DNA of 64,000 nt from Bog-159 sp050008575 (lineage in GTDB: Bacteria > Acidobacteriota > Terriglobia > Bryobacterales > Bryobacteraceae): NCBI GenBank assembly GCA_050008575.1, contig JBEKMJ010000023.1, positions 1 to 64,000 of the forward strand, read 5' to 3'. The position numbers and the translations under genes are program-made. Below the pieces are notes generated by a model. That model was given only the letters and a program-made list of their open reading frames with translations, did no database searches and had not been told where the DNA came from. This document shows, in pieces, positions 8,094 through 17,237 of this stretch (position 1 is the stretch's first letter; each line of letters opens with the position of its first letter).

Positions 8094-10466
8094 TCAGCGA
8101 GGGTCGGAGGTCTGTTTTCGGGCACGACTTTGGGTCGGCTGCGCGGCGCGAGGCGACAGGTTTACAACATGCGCCTGCGGAAGTGCAGTTGGGAGTTGCA
8201 CCACGTCAGCAACCGCACCGGGCAGCACGCGCTCGGGCAGAGCGCCGCTTCGGGTTTTCGAATTCGTTCCGCGTTGGATTTTGTTGGTCAAGTCGGCCAG
8301 ACGGATGTTCTCGTAACCTTTGCGCTTTGCCATGATGCGATAGTCGAAGGCGATGTTGGAACTGCCGCCCCCCAGCTCGTGGACGTCAAAGGACGTAGGC
8401 GACTTTTGGCTGACATACAGTCCCTTACAGTCGCCGTTTGGTGTCAGGAAGACGTGGTAGTCCATGCCTGTGTTTACCGTCTGGGCGTACTCAGAATCCA
8501 GTACCACCACAGCGGTGCCGTTGTACAATTGGCCGGAGCCGGCGTCCTCGAACCAGTTTTCCGGCGCCTGGACCGCGTACAGGGCTACGTCGCGGGAGCC
8601 GTCAGCACCCTCGGGAACGGAGGCGTGCCCGCCGACCGAACCGCTGCAAACGAGGTTGCCATTCACAAAGATGTCACAGTATCCGCCATAATCGCTGTAA
8701 GTCGCCACAACGATCGCCGAACTGTTGGCATCCTCCTGGTTTTCAACAAACAGCGTGGCCAGAGTGGAGCTGTTGTTGTAAGCGGCGATGGCTTCCGCTG
8801 AGTCTGCCGTTGCCATCACACCGGCAGACCCGTTGTGCGTGTCACCCCACACGCCGGCAGCATTACCTGCTAACTGGCCCCCTAGGGTGCTTTGTGTAGC
8901 TCCGTAGCCGTAGACTCCGACACCTTGAGTGCTTGCAGATGTGCCGCCGACGCCGTAGTCGATACCGGTCGTGGCGGTAGCGACGCCCTGTACCCCGATT
9001 CCGGTAGAGCTTGCGTTCTTGCCGTAGACGGCGTACGTAGCACCCGCAGTGGCAGTAGCTTGGCCTTTCACCGCTATTCCCGAAGTGCTTGCGGTCGTGC
9101 CAAGCACGGCTGGGCCACTGCCGCTCGTAGACGAGTTAGATCCCTCCACACCGACTCCCGTAGGGCTTGCGGCCGTGCCGAAGACACCAAACGTATTGCC
9201 GCTCGTGGCAAGGGCCGCGCCCGTCACGCCGACCCCCGAAGAGCTCGCGCTCGTGCCATAAACGCCATTCGCAGTGCCCGTCGTGGCAGTAGCGTTGCCG
9301 TTTACGCCCACCCCAGCGGGGCTATCGGACTCGCCAACGACGCCGTAGGTCGTGCCGGTCGTGGCAGTGGCTAGCCCCTGCGCCCCGACTCCTGTACCGC
9401 TGTCGGAAATCCCGTTGACGCCAACCGTGTCTCCGGTGGTGGCCTCAGCGTGGCCCTGCACGCCGACTCCTGCAGAGCTTTGGTTAATTCCGCCGACGCC
9501 AAACGTAGCCCCCGTCGTGGCCTGGGCTTGGCCGAGCACGCCGTCGCCTGCCGTGCTTGCGGTCGTGCCGAGTACACCTACTGCAGTGCCGCTTGTCGAG
9601 GTGCTTGAGCCCTCCACCCCGGCTCCGGTAGGAGTAGCAGTTGTGCCAAAAACGCCAAATGCGTTGCCGCTCGTGGCGGTAACTTGGCCTTGCACCCCGA
9701 CTCCCGAAGAACTTGCAGTCGTGCCGAGAATGCCGTTGTCAGAAGCATTGGACACGGCCAGCTTGAAGCCGGATACCATGCCACCGATGCCCAGGTCTCC
9801 ACTCTTCTGAGCAATCAGCGAGTCGCCCAGAGCGCTGCCGCTGGACCACAGAGGGACGTAACCCGCGGTGCCGGCGCCGGTGACAGTGGCTGCCGGAGCG
9901 GCGTTGGGCTTGACCGAACCGGCGGCCGTAACGGCTCTGACGGACGCGATCGAAGCGCCGCCAGCCGCGCTCTCAGCCGTCCCAGCCAGGGCAAACGCGG
10001 AAGCCGGCAGTCCGCCCAGCGTCTGCGCGTCGACCGCCTTCAGCGCATACGGCACGCTCACCAGCAGCACACGCTGTTCCGCCGGCTGCCCGTCTACTTG
10101 GACTTCCAGCCAGCGCGCCTGGCCCGAGGCGAACAGTCCGATGGGCAACCCCTCCGGATGAGTCGCCCCGATCTGCGCCGTGTATCCGCCCGCGGCGTCC
10201 AGAGCCACGTTTTGCGTTTCCATCCACAGCGGCGCGCCGCTCTGCTCTTCCTTGTAGAGGGCAAAAGTGACGCCCGCCGTCCCCGTCTTCGCCTTACCGT
10301 CGCGGTTGGTGGCTACCCCCCAAAACGTCACCAACTGCGGCTGCGCCTGCTGCCTCTGTTGGGCGAGCGCCGGCGCAACGCAACTAGACAGAAAAAGACC
10401 GGCGGCGCAGGAAGCCATCAATCCCGCTCCCACCAACGTTGAACAAACGGACCATCTCGTTACCAT
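8094..10466 (-). CDS. Secreted protein with ten tandem 26-residue Gly/Val/Thr-rich repeats
   Basis: 790 residues. A signal peptide ends near ALAQQ (residue 36) and is followed by a beta domain (45-160) with the conserved start VTFWGVATNRDG, of a kind seen at the N-terminus of acidobacterial exported proteins. Residues 255-514 are ten units of exactly 26 residues on the pattern GVGVxGxATATTG-(x)3-GVxGTxASxx. Such glycine-spaced repeats suggest a beta-solenoid or fibre shaft, as in tail-fibre-like or adhesin stalks. The C-terminal 270 residues contain a beta domain with several Cys and then a basic Arg/Pro-rich tail. The start is supported by AGGAGG 7 bases upstream of the ATG. The gene is divergent from a TolB-like/TPR regulator, 130 bases apart. 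Function unknown; surface structure likely. Confidence 0.8.
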   Translation of the reverse strand: MVTRWSVCSTLVGAGLMASCAAGLFLSSCVAPALAQQRQQAQPQLVTFWGVATNRDGKAKTGTAGVTFALYKEEQSGAPLWMETQNVALDAAGGYTAQIGATHPEGLPIGLFASGQARWLEVQVDGQPAEQRVLLVSVPYALKAVDAQTLGGLPASAFALAGTAESAAGGASIASVRAVTAAGSVKPNAAPAATVTGAGTAGYVPLWSSGSALGDSLIAQKSGDLGIGGMVSGFKLAVSNASDNGILGTTASSSGVGVQGQVTATSGNAFGVFGTTATPTGAGVEGSSTSTSGTAVGVLGTTASTAGDGVLGQAQATTGATFGVGGINQSSAGVGVQGHAEATTGDTVGVNGISDSGTGVGAQGLATATTGTTYGVVGESDSPAGVGVNGNATATTGTANGVYGTSASSSGVGVTGAALATSGNTFGVFGTAASPTGVGVEGSNSSTSGSGPAVLGTTASTSGIAVKGQATATAGATYAVYGKNASSTGIGVQGVATATTGIDYGVGGTSASTQGVGVYGYGATQSTLGGQLAGNAAGVWGDTHNGSAGVMATADSAEAIAAYNNSSTLATLFVENQEDANSSAIVVATYSDYGGYCDIFVNGNLVCSGSVGGHASVPEGADGSRDVALYAVQAPENWFEDAGSGQLYNGTAVVVLDSEYAQTVNTGMDYHVFLTPNGDCKGLYVSQKSPTSFDVHELGGGSSNIAFDYRIMAKRKGYENIRLADLTNKIQRGTNSKTRSGALPERVLPGAVADVVQLPTALPQAHVVNLSPRAAQPTQSRARKQTSDPR
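8925..9704 (-). repeat. Ten 78-bp tandem coding repeats
   Basis: The DNA encoding residues 255-514 of the secreted protein is ten in-frame units of 78 bp. Units 1-2 and 7-8 resemble each other more than their neighbours (GVFGTTATPT with GVLGTTASTA, and GVFGTAASPT with VLGTTASTS), suggesting an older duplication of a six-unit block. The units are diverged at third positions, so this is not a recent slippage product. Confidence 0.85.
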
Positions 10467-10596
10467 CGTTTATCCTCCTCTTGGCCTGGAACAGCCAAGC
10501 TGCGAATCAAGTCTCCAACGCGACCGGCTCGACAGGCAAGTCTCAGCCGGACCGTGACGTCACAACCTTTTGTTCTCAGCGTGATACACTGGCGGG

Positions 10597-12489
10597 ATGC
10601 CAACTGGGGGTGGGCCCGTGCATGTCTCGCGTGCGCTCGATTCCGCCCAGCGGGGCCAAGTCCGCGGCCAGCTTGCCAGGCTGCTTGCCACCGCCGCGTT
10701 CGGGTCTTCATTACGAAGAGGCCAGCTGCTTCGCTACCTGGTGGAGCGCACGCTCGCTGGCGAGGGCGACGGCATCAACGAATACGCCATTGGGCTGGAC
10801 GTCTTCGAGAAGCCCGCTTCATTCGATCCCCGCATCGAATCCATAGTACGGAATGAGGCGGGCCGCCTGCGCCAGAAACTCAGGGATTACTACGCGGAGA
10901 TTGGCCGCCATGACCGCGTCTTGATCGAACTTCCTCCGCGGGGCTACAAACCCGCCTTCGTGTTTCGCGAGCTGGAGGGCCCGCCAACCCCCGACCGCTC
11001 AATACCGGCGCCCATGCTGCGCCGGCCGTTGCTCGCCGGTCTGCCGATGGCGGCAGCGTTAATGGTCGGCCTCTGGCTCAATCGGAGTCGCATCTGGCCG
11101 TCGTCGCCGCCGGATTCCCAACCCATCCGCGCCCTGGCTGTCTTGCCGTTGCAGAATCTGTCCAACGATCCCAGCCAGGAGTATTTTACCGACGGCATGA
11201 CCGACGAACTGATCACCGATCTGGCACAACTTCACGAACTCAAGGTGGTCTCAAAGACCTCCATCATGCAATACAAGGGTGTCCGCAAGACGCTCCCCCA
11301 AATTGGCCGCGAGCTGGGAGTCGATGCGGTCGTCGAAGGCTCCGTGTTGCGGTCTGGAAACCGCATGCGGATCACGGCGCAGCTCATCCGGGCCGCCACC
11401 GACCGGCACTTGTGGGCGCATTCGTTTGAGGGCGACTTGCGGGATGTCTTGACCTTGCAAGCGCAAGTCGCCGAGGCCATTACCGGCGCTGTGAAACTCA
11501 ATCTGACTTCAGCGGAACGCCAACGCTTCCGGTCCGCGCGCCCGATGAATCCCGAAGCCTATGACGCATACCTGCGTGGTCGATATCATCTGAACCGCAG
11601 AGACGCCGAAGGGTTTGAGCAGGCCATCGGTTATTTCAACCAGTCGCTCGAGGAGAGCCCAGATTTTGCCTTGGCTTATGCGGGGTTGTCCGATTGTTAT
11701 ACGTTGCTGTCCTTCGAGGGTGCGGTTCCCGAGGCCTCCGCCAAGGCCCGGACCGCGGCGCTCAAAGCGGTGGCGCTGGACGACAACTCGGCGGAGCCGC
11801 ACACGTCGCTGGCCGGCATCGAAGTCTTCGAATGGAAGTGGTCCGACGCGGAGAAGGAATTTCAGCGCGCTTTGGATTTGAATCCGAACTACGCCCTGGC
11901 ACACCACTGGCATGGCAATTTGTATCTGTCACCCCTCGGACGCCACGCCGAAGCTATCGCCGAACTGAAGCGCGCGCAGGAGTTGGACCCACTATCCTTA
12001 ATCGTGCAAACCGATCTCGGCTTCGCTTACTTCTTCGCGGGCCAGTACGACGCTGCCTTGTCCCAATACCAGAAGGTTCTCGCGGCGAATCCCTCTTTTG
12101 CCCCCGTCCATTGGGTTCTTGGACAATACTACTTCGAAAGGGAAATGTACGGTCCGGCCGTGGAAGAGCTAGCGCAAATCCTGTCTCATAACGGGGATTC
12201 GGAGATGGCGCGGAGGATTCGAGCGTCCTACGCGACGGGCGGACCGCGGGAATTCCTGCGATTCATAACCAACGCGAAAGGCGCTCGCGGCCAGCTCTAT
12301 TTCGGCTTCGAGTATATCGCGAAGGCCTACATGCGGTTGGGCCAGACGAGGGCGGCGCTGGCGGCCCTGGAACAAGATTTCCGTATACACGACGCCGACC
12401 TGATCCGCTTGCACGCCGACCCGGTGTGGAACGGCCTGCGCACTGAACCAGAATTTCAGCGGATCGAACGCCGCATCGGCCTGCGATGA
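10597..12489 (+). CDS. TolB-like/TPR protein with N-terminal DNA-binding-like domain
   Basis: 630 residues. Residues 20-120 form a domain found in acidobacterial regulators (core LRRGQLLRYLVE, then NEYAIGLDVF and RIESIVRNEAGRLRQKL), probably a winged-helix-like DNA-binding region. A membrane helix lies at about 143-162. Residues 180-300 are a TolB/FlgO-like domain (LAVLPLQNLSNDP, YFTDGMTDELIT, VDAVVEGSV), followed by TPR units at 330-590 (ALDLNPNYALAHHWHGNLYL, EAIAELKRAQELDP). The layout resembles CadC-type membrane regulators with the sensor replaced by TolB/TPR. It is divergent from the repeat protein and may control it; that link is inference. The start could also be the GTG at 10618. Confidence 0.8.
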   Translation: MPTGGGPVHVSRALDSAQRGQVRGQLARLLATAAFGSSLRRGQLLRYLVERTLAGEGDGINEYAIGLDVFEKPASFDPRIESIVRNEAGRLRQKLRDYYAEIGRHDRVLIELPPRGYKPAFVFRELEGPPTPDRSIPAPMLRRPLLAGLPMAAALMVGLWLNRSRIWPSSPPDSQPIRALAVLPLQNLSNDPSQEYFTDGMTDELITDLAQLHELKVVSKTSIMQYKGVRKTLPQIGRELGVDAVVEGSVLRSGNRMRITAQLIRAATDRHLWAHSFEGDLRDVLTLQAQVAEAITGAVKLNLTSAERQRFRSARPMNPEAYDAYLRGRYHLNRRDAEGFEQAIGYFNQSLEESPDFALAYAGLSDCYTLLSFEGAVPEASAKARTAALKAVALDDNSAEPHTSLAGIEVFEWKWSDAEKEFQRALDLNPNYALAHHWHGNLYLSPLGRHAEAIAELKRAQELDPLSLIVQTDLGFAYFFAGQYDAALSQYQKVLAANPSFAPVHWVLGQYYFEREMYGPAVEELAQILSHNGDSEMARRIRASYATGGPREFLRFITNAKGARGQLYFGFEYIAKAYMRLGQTRAALAALEQDFRIHDADLIRLHADPVWNGLRTEPEFQRIERRIGLR

Positions 12490-12855
12490 TGCGGCGTTCG
12501 CTAACCCACTTCCAATAATGTGCCCAGTCCGGTGGCGACGCCGGCTTGTTATTCAGGAACACAATGTGCCGCGTCTTAGGAAACGGCAAAATCTACCTCT
12601 CACGCGCACCAATACGCCGGGATCGCGTTGCATGTAGACTTTGCCACTGCACTGCGCATCCGGGCATGGATCTCCCCTGTAACCTGCCAAGCCGGATATT
12701 TCGCATTTCCGGTGAAACTCTGCCTGGAATTGCGAGCTTCGATGTAGTTCAGCGGCTGGAGTGCAAGTGATGGCCGCACGAGGCTGGTGGAGCCGTTCCA
12801 GTATTGCCGCTGGTCGAGGTGGGCCATTCGAACCCAAGCCGACCCGAGCGAGCGT
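12490..12855. other. Intergenic, no gene recognised
   Basis: Both strands have short frames only, without a ribosome binding site or a recognisable domain. The GC content is lower than in the flanking genes. The stretch probably belongs to the same decayed patch as the FG-GAP fragment that follows. Confidence 0.4.
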
Positions 12856-13158
12856 TCACTCCGAGCTCCCTAGAACCACGAAGCTGGTGAGCAGCGCAAA
12901 ACCATTGCTGGCTCCGATTACGTCGGGCCTGCCGTTGAATTTGCCGATGGCCAGCGCCAGTCCGCCGTTTGCGAAATCGCCTTCGTATGCGAGGGTGCCG
13001 TCGCCCTTGCCCAGGAGCACCGCGAACCCGCCGAAGGAGATATTCGCGACAATGAGATCGGGATGGCCGTCCCCGTTCAGATCCCCAACGGTAAGCACCC
13101 CCGACTTCCCGACTTCCATCTTCAGCACTTCTGTCTTCAGCCGCGCTATAATCCTCAC
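12856..13158 (-). pseudogene. FG-GAP/VCBS protein fragment
   Basis: About 100 residues with one clear FG-GAP calcium-binding repeat (VGDLNGDGHPDLIVAN, then VLLGKGDGTL) and a second, damaged one (KFNGRPDVIG). Full members in this window (35817-37973, 37976-40117) have 13-14 such repeats and a signal peptide; this piece has no signal peptide and stops early. It is therefore probably a leftover of a larger gene. Its 5' end lies 27 bases from the divergent aldehyde dehydrogenase start. Confidence 0.6.
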
Positions 13159-13184
13159 TTACGAGCACTACCGAGACCAGCATC

Positions 13185-14588
13185 GTGCAGGCGGAACTGG
13201 CGTCCATGTTGGCGGCACAGCGCACGGCGTTTGCGCACCAGCCATCGGACGCGCCGCGGCGAATCCTTGCTTTGCGCGCCCTGCTGAAAGCCGTGCGTGC
13301 GCGGCGCGAAGAATTCGTCCAGGCCATTTCGCAGGATTTCGGCGGGCGCGCGCGCCAGGAGACGCTTCTGCTGGAAGTCTTCCCCGTGGTGGATGCCATC
13401 CAGCACGCCATACGCCATCTGCCGCGATGGATGCGCCCGCGTGCGGCGGCGGCGGGCTGGCAATTCCTGCCCGGGCGGGCGCGGGTGATTTATCAGCCGT
13501 TGGGCGTGGTGGGGATCATCGGCGCCTGGAACTATCCGCTGCTGCTCAGCCTTTCGCCGATGGTCAGCGCGTTGGCGGCCGGCAATCACGTCATGCTGAA
13601 GCCTTCGGAACTCGCGCCGCGGACCGCGGACCTTATCGCGCGGCTGGTTTCCGAACTGTTTCCGACGGAGTATGTGACGGTGGTGACCGGCGGTACGGAA
13701 ACCGGCGCAGCCTTCGCCGCGCTGGCCTTCGATCACTTGCTTTTCACGGGCTCGACCCGCGTGGGTAAGCTCATCATGCGCTCGGCGAGCGAACATCTGA
13801 CACCGGTGACGCTGGAACTCGGCGGCAAGTCGCCGGCGTTGGTGCATCCCGATTTTCCCGCGCAAACCGCTGCCGCGCGCATCATGGCGGGCAAGCTCTA
13901 CAACGCCGGCCAGACGTGCATCGCGCCGGATTACGTGCTGGTAGAGGCGGGCGCGCGCGAGGAATTCGTGCGGCTGGCCGCCGAAGCCGCCGCGGCCATG
14001 TATCCGAAGCTGGTGGATAATCCGGATTTCACGCGCATCCTCAATCGCCAGCACTATCAGCGTTTGCGAGACCTGGTGGGGGACGCCACACAAAAAGGCG
14101 CCGAGATGCTGGAAGTGAATCCGGCGCGCGAAACGGTCAACGAACAGAACCGGGTGTTTGCGCCCACTATTTTATGGAACGTAAGCGACCAAATGGCGGT
14201 GATGCGGGAAGAAATCTTCGGTCCGGTGCTGCCGGTGGTCACTTACCGGTCGCCCGATGAAGCCATCGCGTATGTGAACGGCAGGCCGCGGCCGCTGGCG
14301 CTGTATTATTTCGATTACAACTCGAAGCGGGTGGAATCGGTGCTGGCGCGCACCACGTCGGGCGGCGTCACGGTGAACGACACGGTCCTGCACATCGCAC
14401 AGAACGATCTGCCTTTCGGCGGCGTGGGACCCAGCGGCATGGGATCGTATCACGGATTCGACGGCTTCCTGACCTTCTCGAAGAAGAAAGGCGTCTTCCT
14501 GCAGAGCCGCTTCACCACACTGGGACTGTTGCGCCCACCGTATGGGGAACTGGCGCGCCGGGTGACCGACTTCCTGATTGGCAGATGA
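13185..14588 (+). CDS. NAD(P)-dependent aldehyde dehydrogenase (coniferyl-aldehyde dehydrogenase-like)
   Basis: 467 residues, the length of class 3-like ALDHs. It oxidises an aldehyde to the acid with NAD(P)+. The general base is E211 in TLELGGKSP and the catalytic Cys is C245 in AGQTCIAPDY. Other ALDH signatures are GAWNYPLLLSLSP, LKPSELAPRT and FTGSTRVGK for cofactor binding, and VNDTVLHIAQNDLPFGGVG near the C-terminus. The C-terminal PPYGELARRVTDFLIG resembles coniferyl/fatty aldehyde dehydrogenases without a membrane anchor. The GTG at 13185 is taken as start; ATG at 13206 is an alternative. Substrate unknown; cytoplasmic. Confidence 0.9.
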   Translation: MQAELASMLAAQRTAFAHQPSDAPRRILALRALLKAVRARREEFVQAISQDFGGRARQETLLLEVFPVVDAIQHAIRHLPRWMRPRAAAAGWQFLPGRARVIYQPLGVVGIIGAWNYPLLLSLSPMVSALAAGNHVMLKPSELAPRTADLIARLVSELFPTEYVTVVTGGTETGAAFAALAFDHLLFTGSTRVGKLIMRSASEHLTPVTLELGGKSPALVHPDFPAQTAAARIMAGKLYNAGQTCIAPDYVLVEAGAREEFVRLAAEAAAAMYPKLVDNPDFTRILNRQHYQRLRDLVGDATQKGAEMLEVNPARETVNEQNRVFAPTILWNVSDQMAVMREEIFGPVLPVVTYRSPDEAIAYVNGRPRPLALYYFDYNSKRVESVLARTTSGGVTVNDTVLHIAQNDLPFGGVGPSGMGSYHGFDGFLTFSKKKGVFLQSRFTTLGLLRPPYGELARRVTDFLIGR

Positions 14589-14613
14589 CCCGCCGCGAAG
14601 CAAGCCCCCAAGA

Positions 14614-14656
14614 GCGGGTTCCGGGGGACCCGCGCAGACCTGGAGGTCCGCCCCAC
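14614..14656. repeat. Intergenic hairpin element 1
   Basis: Two adjacent imperfect palindromes: GCGGGT...ACCCGC, then GACCTGGAGGTC, ending in GCCCCAC. It ends two bases before the ATG of the ASPIC/UnbV gene, and its second hairpin contains the only GGAGG that could serve as that gene's ribosome binding site (12 bases upstream). Confidence 0.75.
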
Positions 14657-14658
14657 TT

Positions 14659-16386
14659 ATGACGCGCCGCGAACTTCTGGCCCTTATCCCGGCCGGCGCA
14701 TTTGCCCAGATGGCCAGCCGCGGCGTGAAGCCCATGCCGCGCGGCAAGCCTTCCGGGCTGCCCTTTCACGCGCATTTTACGGATGTGGCCGCGCGCGCCG
14801 GTCTGCGCGATCCGGTGATTTACGGCGGTGTCGACCGCGACATATACATCATCGAGCCGATGGGCAGCGGCATCGCCTTCTTCGACTACGATAACGACGG
14901 CTGGCTGGATATCTTCGTGCTCAGCGGTGCGCGCCTGGAAGGCTCGCCGGAGGGGGCCACCAACCGGTTATACAAGAACAACCGGGATGGCACCTTTGCC
15001 GATGTCACCGCGCAATCCGGGCTCGCGCGCTCAGGCTGGGCGTACGGAGTTACGATCGCGGATTACAATAACGACGGCTTTGACGATATCTTCATCACTT
15101 ACTGGGGCCGAAACGTGCTCTACCGCAACAATGGAAACGGCACCTTCACCGATGTCACGAAAGAAGCCGGCTTGCTCGCGCCCGGCGTGCGCTGGGGCTC
15201 CGGCTGCACGTTCGTGGATTACGACCGGGACGGCCACCTGGACCTGTTCGTCGCCAATTACCTGAAGTTCGATCTGAAGACGGTGCCTCCCGCGGGCAAG
15301 CTCGCCAGTTGCAACTGGAAAGGCATCCCAGTGAACTGCGGACCGCGCGGCCTGCCGCCGGAGACCCAATTGCTGTACCATAACAACGGCGATGGCACGT
15401 TCAAAGACGTCTCGGTGTCCTCCGGTATCGCCGCCGCCAAAGGCAGCTATGGCCTGACCGCGGTGGCTGCGGATTTCGACAACGACGGATGGCCGGACAT
15501 CTATGTGGCATGCGATTCCACGCCCAGCCTGCTGTTCCGCAACAATCACAACGGCACGTTCAGCGAAGAAGGCCTGGAACGCGGCGCGGCCTTGAATGAA
15601 GACGGGCTGGAGCAGGCCGGCATGGGATTGGGCATCGGCGATTACGCCTGCGAAGGGTATCTGGATGTTTTCAAGACGCACTTCACGGAAGACACGCCGG
15701 CGCTCTACCGCAACGACGGCAAAGGCAATTTCACGGACGTGACGCTGCGCGCGGGCCTGGGTGTGGAGACGCGCTTCATCAGTTGGGGCGCGGGCGTCGT
15801 GGATCTGGATAACGACGGCTGGCCGGACCTGTTCTGGGTGACGGGCAGCGTGTATCCGGAAGTCGAGAAGAAGTATCCGGAGTTTCCGCATCGCACGCCG
15901 CGGGTGATCTTTCGGAATCTGGGCGGGAGCAAGTTCGAGGAGTTGATCGGCGAAGGCGGTCCCGGAATCGAAGAAGCGCACGCCAGCCGCGGCGTGGCTT
16001 TCGGGGACTTCGATAACGACGGCGATATCGACATTCTGATCATGAACCAGAACGAGCCGCCGTCGCTGCTGCGCAACGATGTGAGCGGCGGCTATCACTG
16101 GCTGAAGGTGAAGTTGGTAGGAACCAAATCCAATCGCAGCGCCATCGGCGCGACGGTGATCGCGAGTTATGGCGGCAGGAAGCAGGCACAGGCGGCGATG
16201 GCGCAATCGTCGTACCTTTCGGTGCACGACCGGCGCTTGCATTTCGGTTTGGGCGCGGCGGAATCGGCGGATTTGGAGATCCGGTGGCCGAATGGCGCGC
16301 GGGAGACGATTGCGAAAGTGGCGGCGGACCAATTGGTTACGGTGCACGAAGGCGCTGGGGTGGTGAAGGGGGAGAGCTTGAAATAG
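14659..16386 (+). CDS. Exported VCBS/ASPIC-UnbV (CRTAC1-like) protein
   Basis: 575 residues. The N-terminus MTRRELLALIPAGAFAQ looks like a Tat or Sec signal. FG-GAP/VCBS calcium-binding repeats follow (FFDYDNDGWLDIFVLS, IADYNNDGFDDIF, FVDYDRDGHLDLFV, AADFDNDGWPDIYV, VVDLDNDGWPDLFWV, FGDFDNDGDIDILI), predicting a beta-propeller. The C-terminal 110 residues (HWLKVKLVGTKSNRSAIGATV through ADLEIRWPNGARETI) are an ASPIC/UnbV domain. The family is exported and its function is poorly known; binding of carbohydrate or peptide ligands is usually assumed. The start at 14659 is chosen because the signal peptide begins there, although the frame is open upstream through the repeat. Confidence 0.88.
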   Translation: MTRRELLALIPAGAFAQMASRGVKPMPRGKPSGLPFHAHFTDVAARAGLRDPVIYGGVDRDIYIIEPMGSGIAFFDYDNDGWLDIFVLSGARLEGSPEGATNRLYKNNRDGTFADVTAQSGLARSGWAYGVTIADYNNDGFDDIFITYWGRNVLYRNNGNGTFTDVTKEAGLLAPGVRWGSGCTFVDYDRDGHLDLFVANYLKFDLKTVPPAGKLASCNWKGIPVNCGPRGLPPETQLLYHNNGDGTFKDVSVSSGIAAAKGSYGLTAVAADFDNDGWPDIYVACDSTPSLLFRNNHNGTFSEEGLERGAALNEDGLEQAGMGLGIGDYACEGYLDVFKTHFTEDTPALYRNDGKGNFTDVTLRAGLGVETRFISWGAGVVDLDNDGWPDLFWVTGSVYPEVEKKYPEFPHRTPRVIFRNLGGSKFEELIGEGGPGIEEAHASRGVAFGDFDNDGDIDILIMNQNEPPSLLRNDVSGGYHWLKVKLVGTKSNRSAIGATVIASYGGRKQAQAAMAQSSYLSVHDRRLHFGLGAAESADLEIRWPNGARETIAKVAADQLVTVHEGAGVVKGESLK

Positions 16387-16395
16387 GCTGCCGGC

Positions 16396-16548
16396 TTACG
16401 GGCGCGTGACGGGAAGGACGCGGAACCGGCGCTTGCCTTCAATCCGGTACGTCTCGAAGTCGGCATGATCGACCGTGAGGATCGTGCTCAGAGATTCCCG
16501 CTTCGCACGAGAGTGGCGTCGGCGAAATCCATGGGACGGTCGTAACCA
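16396..16548 (-). pseudogene. PIN-domain (VapC-like) toxin remnant
   Basis: Minus-strand translation gives YDRPMDFADATLV and, one frame away, KRESLSTILTVDHADFETYRI followed by the typical C-terminal strand RFRVLPVTRP and a stop. These are the last acidic motif and C-terminus of a PIN-domain ribonuclease. The N-terminal half is missing and a frameshift separates the two pieces, so it is a dead fragment. No antitoxin gene is visible beside it. Confidence 0.6.
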
Positions 16549-16670
16549 CGGGAAGTAGTGGACAGTTTTGGCAGGTTAATTAAGTTAACGAAGGAATCCG
16601 CAGGGTGTCGTCCACAGGTTACCCATAGGCCTTGATCGTGAGTATTCCCCTATGCTTGACTATAAGTGTC

Positions 16671-17135
16671 ATGACAGCACAGCGCCTCAGGCAGTTCTTC
16701 GGCGAATGGACGCCTGAATGGGTTAAGCAATTAACCCGACATCGGGACCTAGGAACTTGCTTTGCCACGGGTGTTTCGGCGCTCGCGGTAGGATCTTCTC
16801 TCCTCATTAAATGGCAGGATGGCAATGGCACCTTTGCAGCTATGGGAGGTGGGGCCCTCGGCTGGATTGTCGGCGTTCTAATGTCTCCATACCCGCGCGA
16901 AGAAAAGCAGTTTGAACGTTTATCCAAAGGCCTAGCGGGTGTTATCGCCGGCAGCGCGGGCGTCAAACTATGGGATGCGGCTTCTAAACTCTCGAAAGAA
17001 GAAATTCGGAATCAAGAAGTTCTTCGAACGGCCGCCTTTTTTGTTGTCGCACTTATGGTGACCACTGTGCGGGTCTTTATTGCCAGGACGTATTCTCCAG
17101 CAGAACGAGAAGAGCGTCGCGCTTCGGGGAAATGA
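16671..17135 (+). CDS. Hypothetical membrane protein
   Basis: 154 residues from ATG 16671 (a TTG at 16632 and a GTG at 16638 are upstream alternatives). Three or four hydrophobic segments are visible: FATGVSALAVGSSLLI, MGGGALGWIVGVLM, AGVIAGSAGVKLW and AAFFVVALMVTTVRVFIA. It ends in a charged tail. I do not recognise the family. Codon usage is more AT-tolerant than in the flanking metabolic genes, and the gene sits between two toxin-related loci, so it is probably accessory. Confidence 0.6.
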   Translation: MTAQRLRQFFGEWTPEWVKQLTRHRDLGTCFATGVSALAVGSSLLIKWQDGNGTFAAMGGGALGWIVGVLMSPYPREEKQFERLSKGLAGVIAGSAGVKLWDAASKLSKEEIRNQEVLRTAAFFVVALMVTTVRVFIARTYSPAEREERRASGK

Positions 17136-17237
17136 AGAGCACAAAGCTCGACAATTCCACCGGGTGCGCCGCATACTTTTTCGTCTTCATGTAATACACC
17201 GTGGTGCGCTTCAGACCCGCTGGCCTATCATCCGCGC

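Noticed and set aside
8925..9704. CRISPR-like regular repeat pattern
   Set aside because: The units are 78 bp, contiguous, in frame and diverged at third positions; they encode protein repeats and have no unique spacers or cas genes.
15031..16347. 438-codon minus-strand frame opposite the ASPIC/UnbV gene
   Set aside because: Its regularity mirrors the FG-GAP repeats of the real gene on the plus strand; no start signal or family match. The same holds for frames opposite the FG-GAP genes at 36-40 kb.
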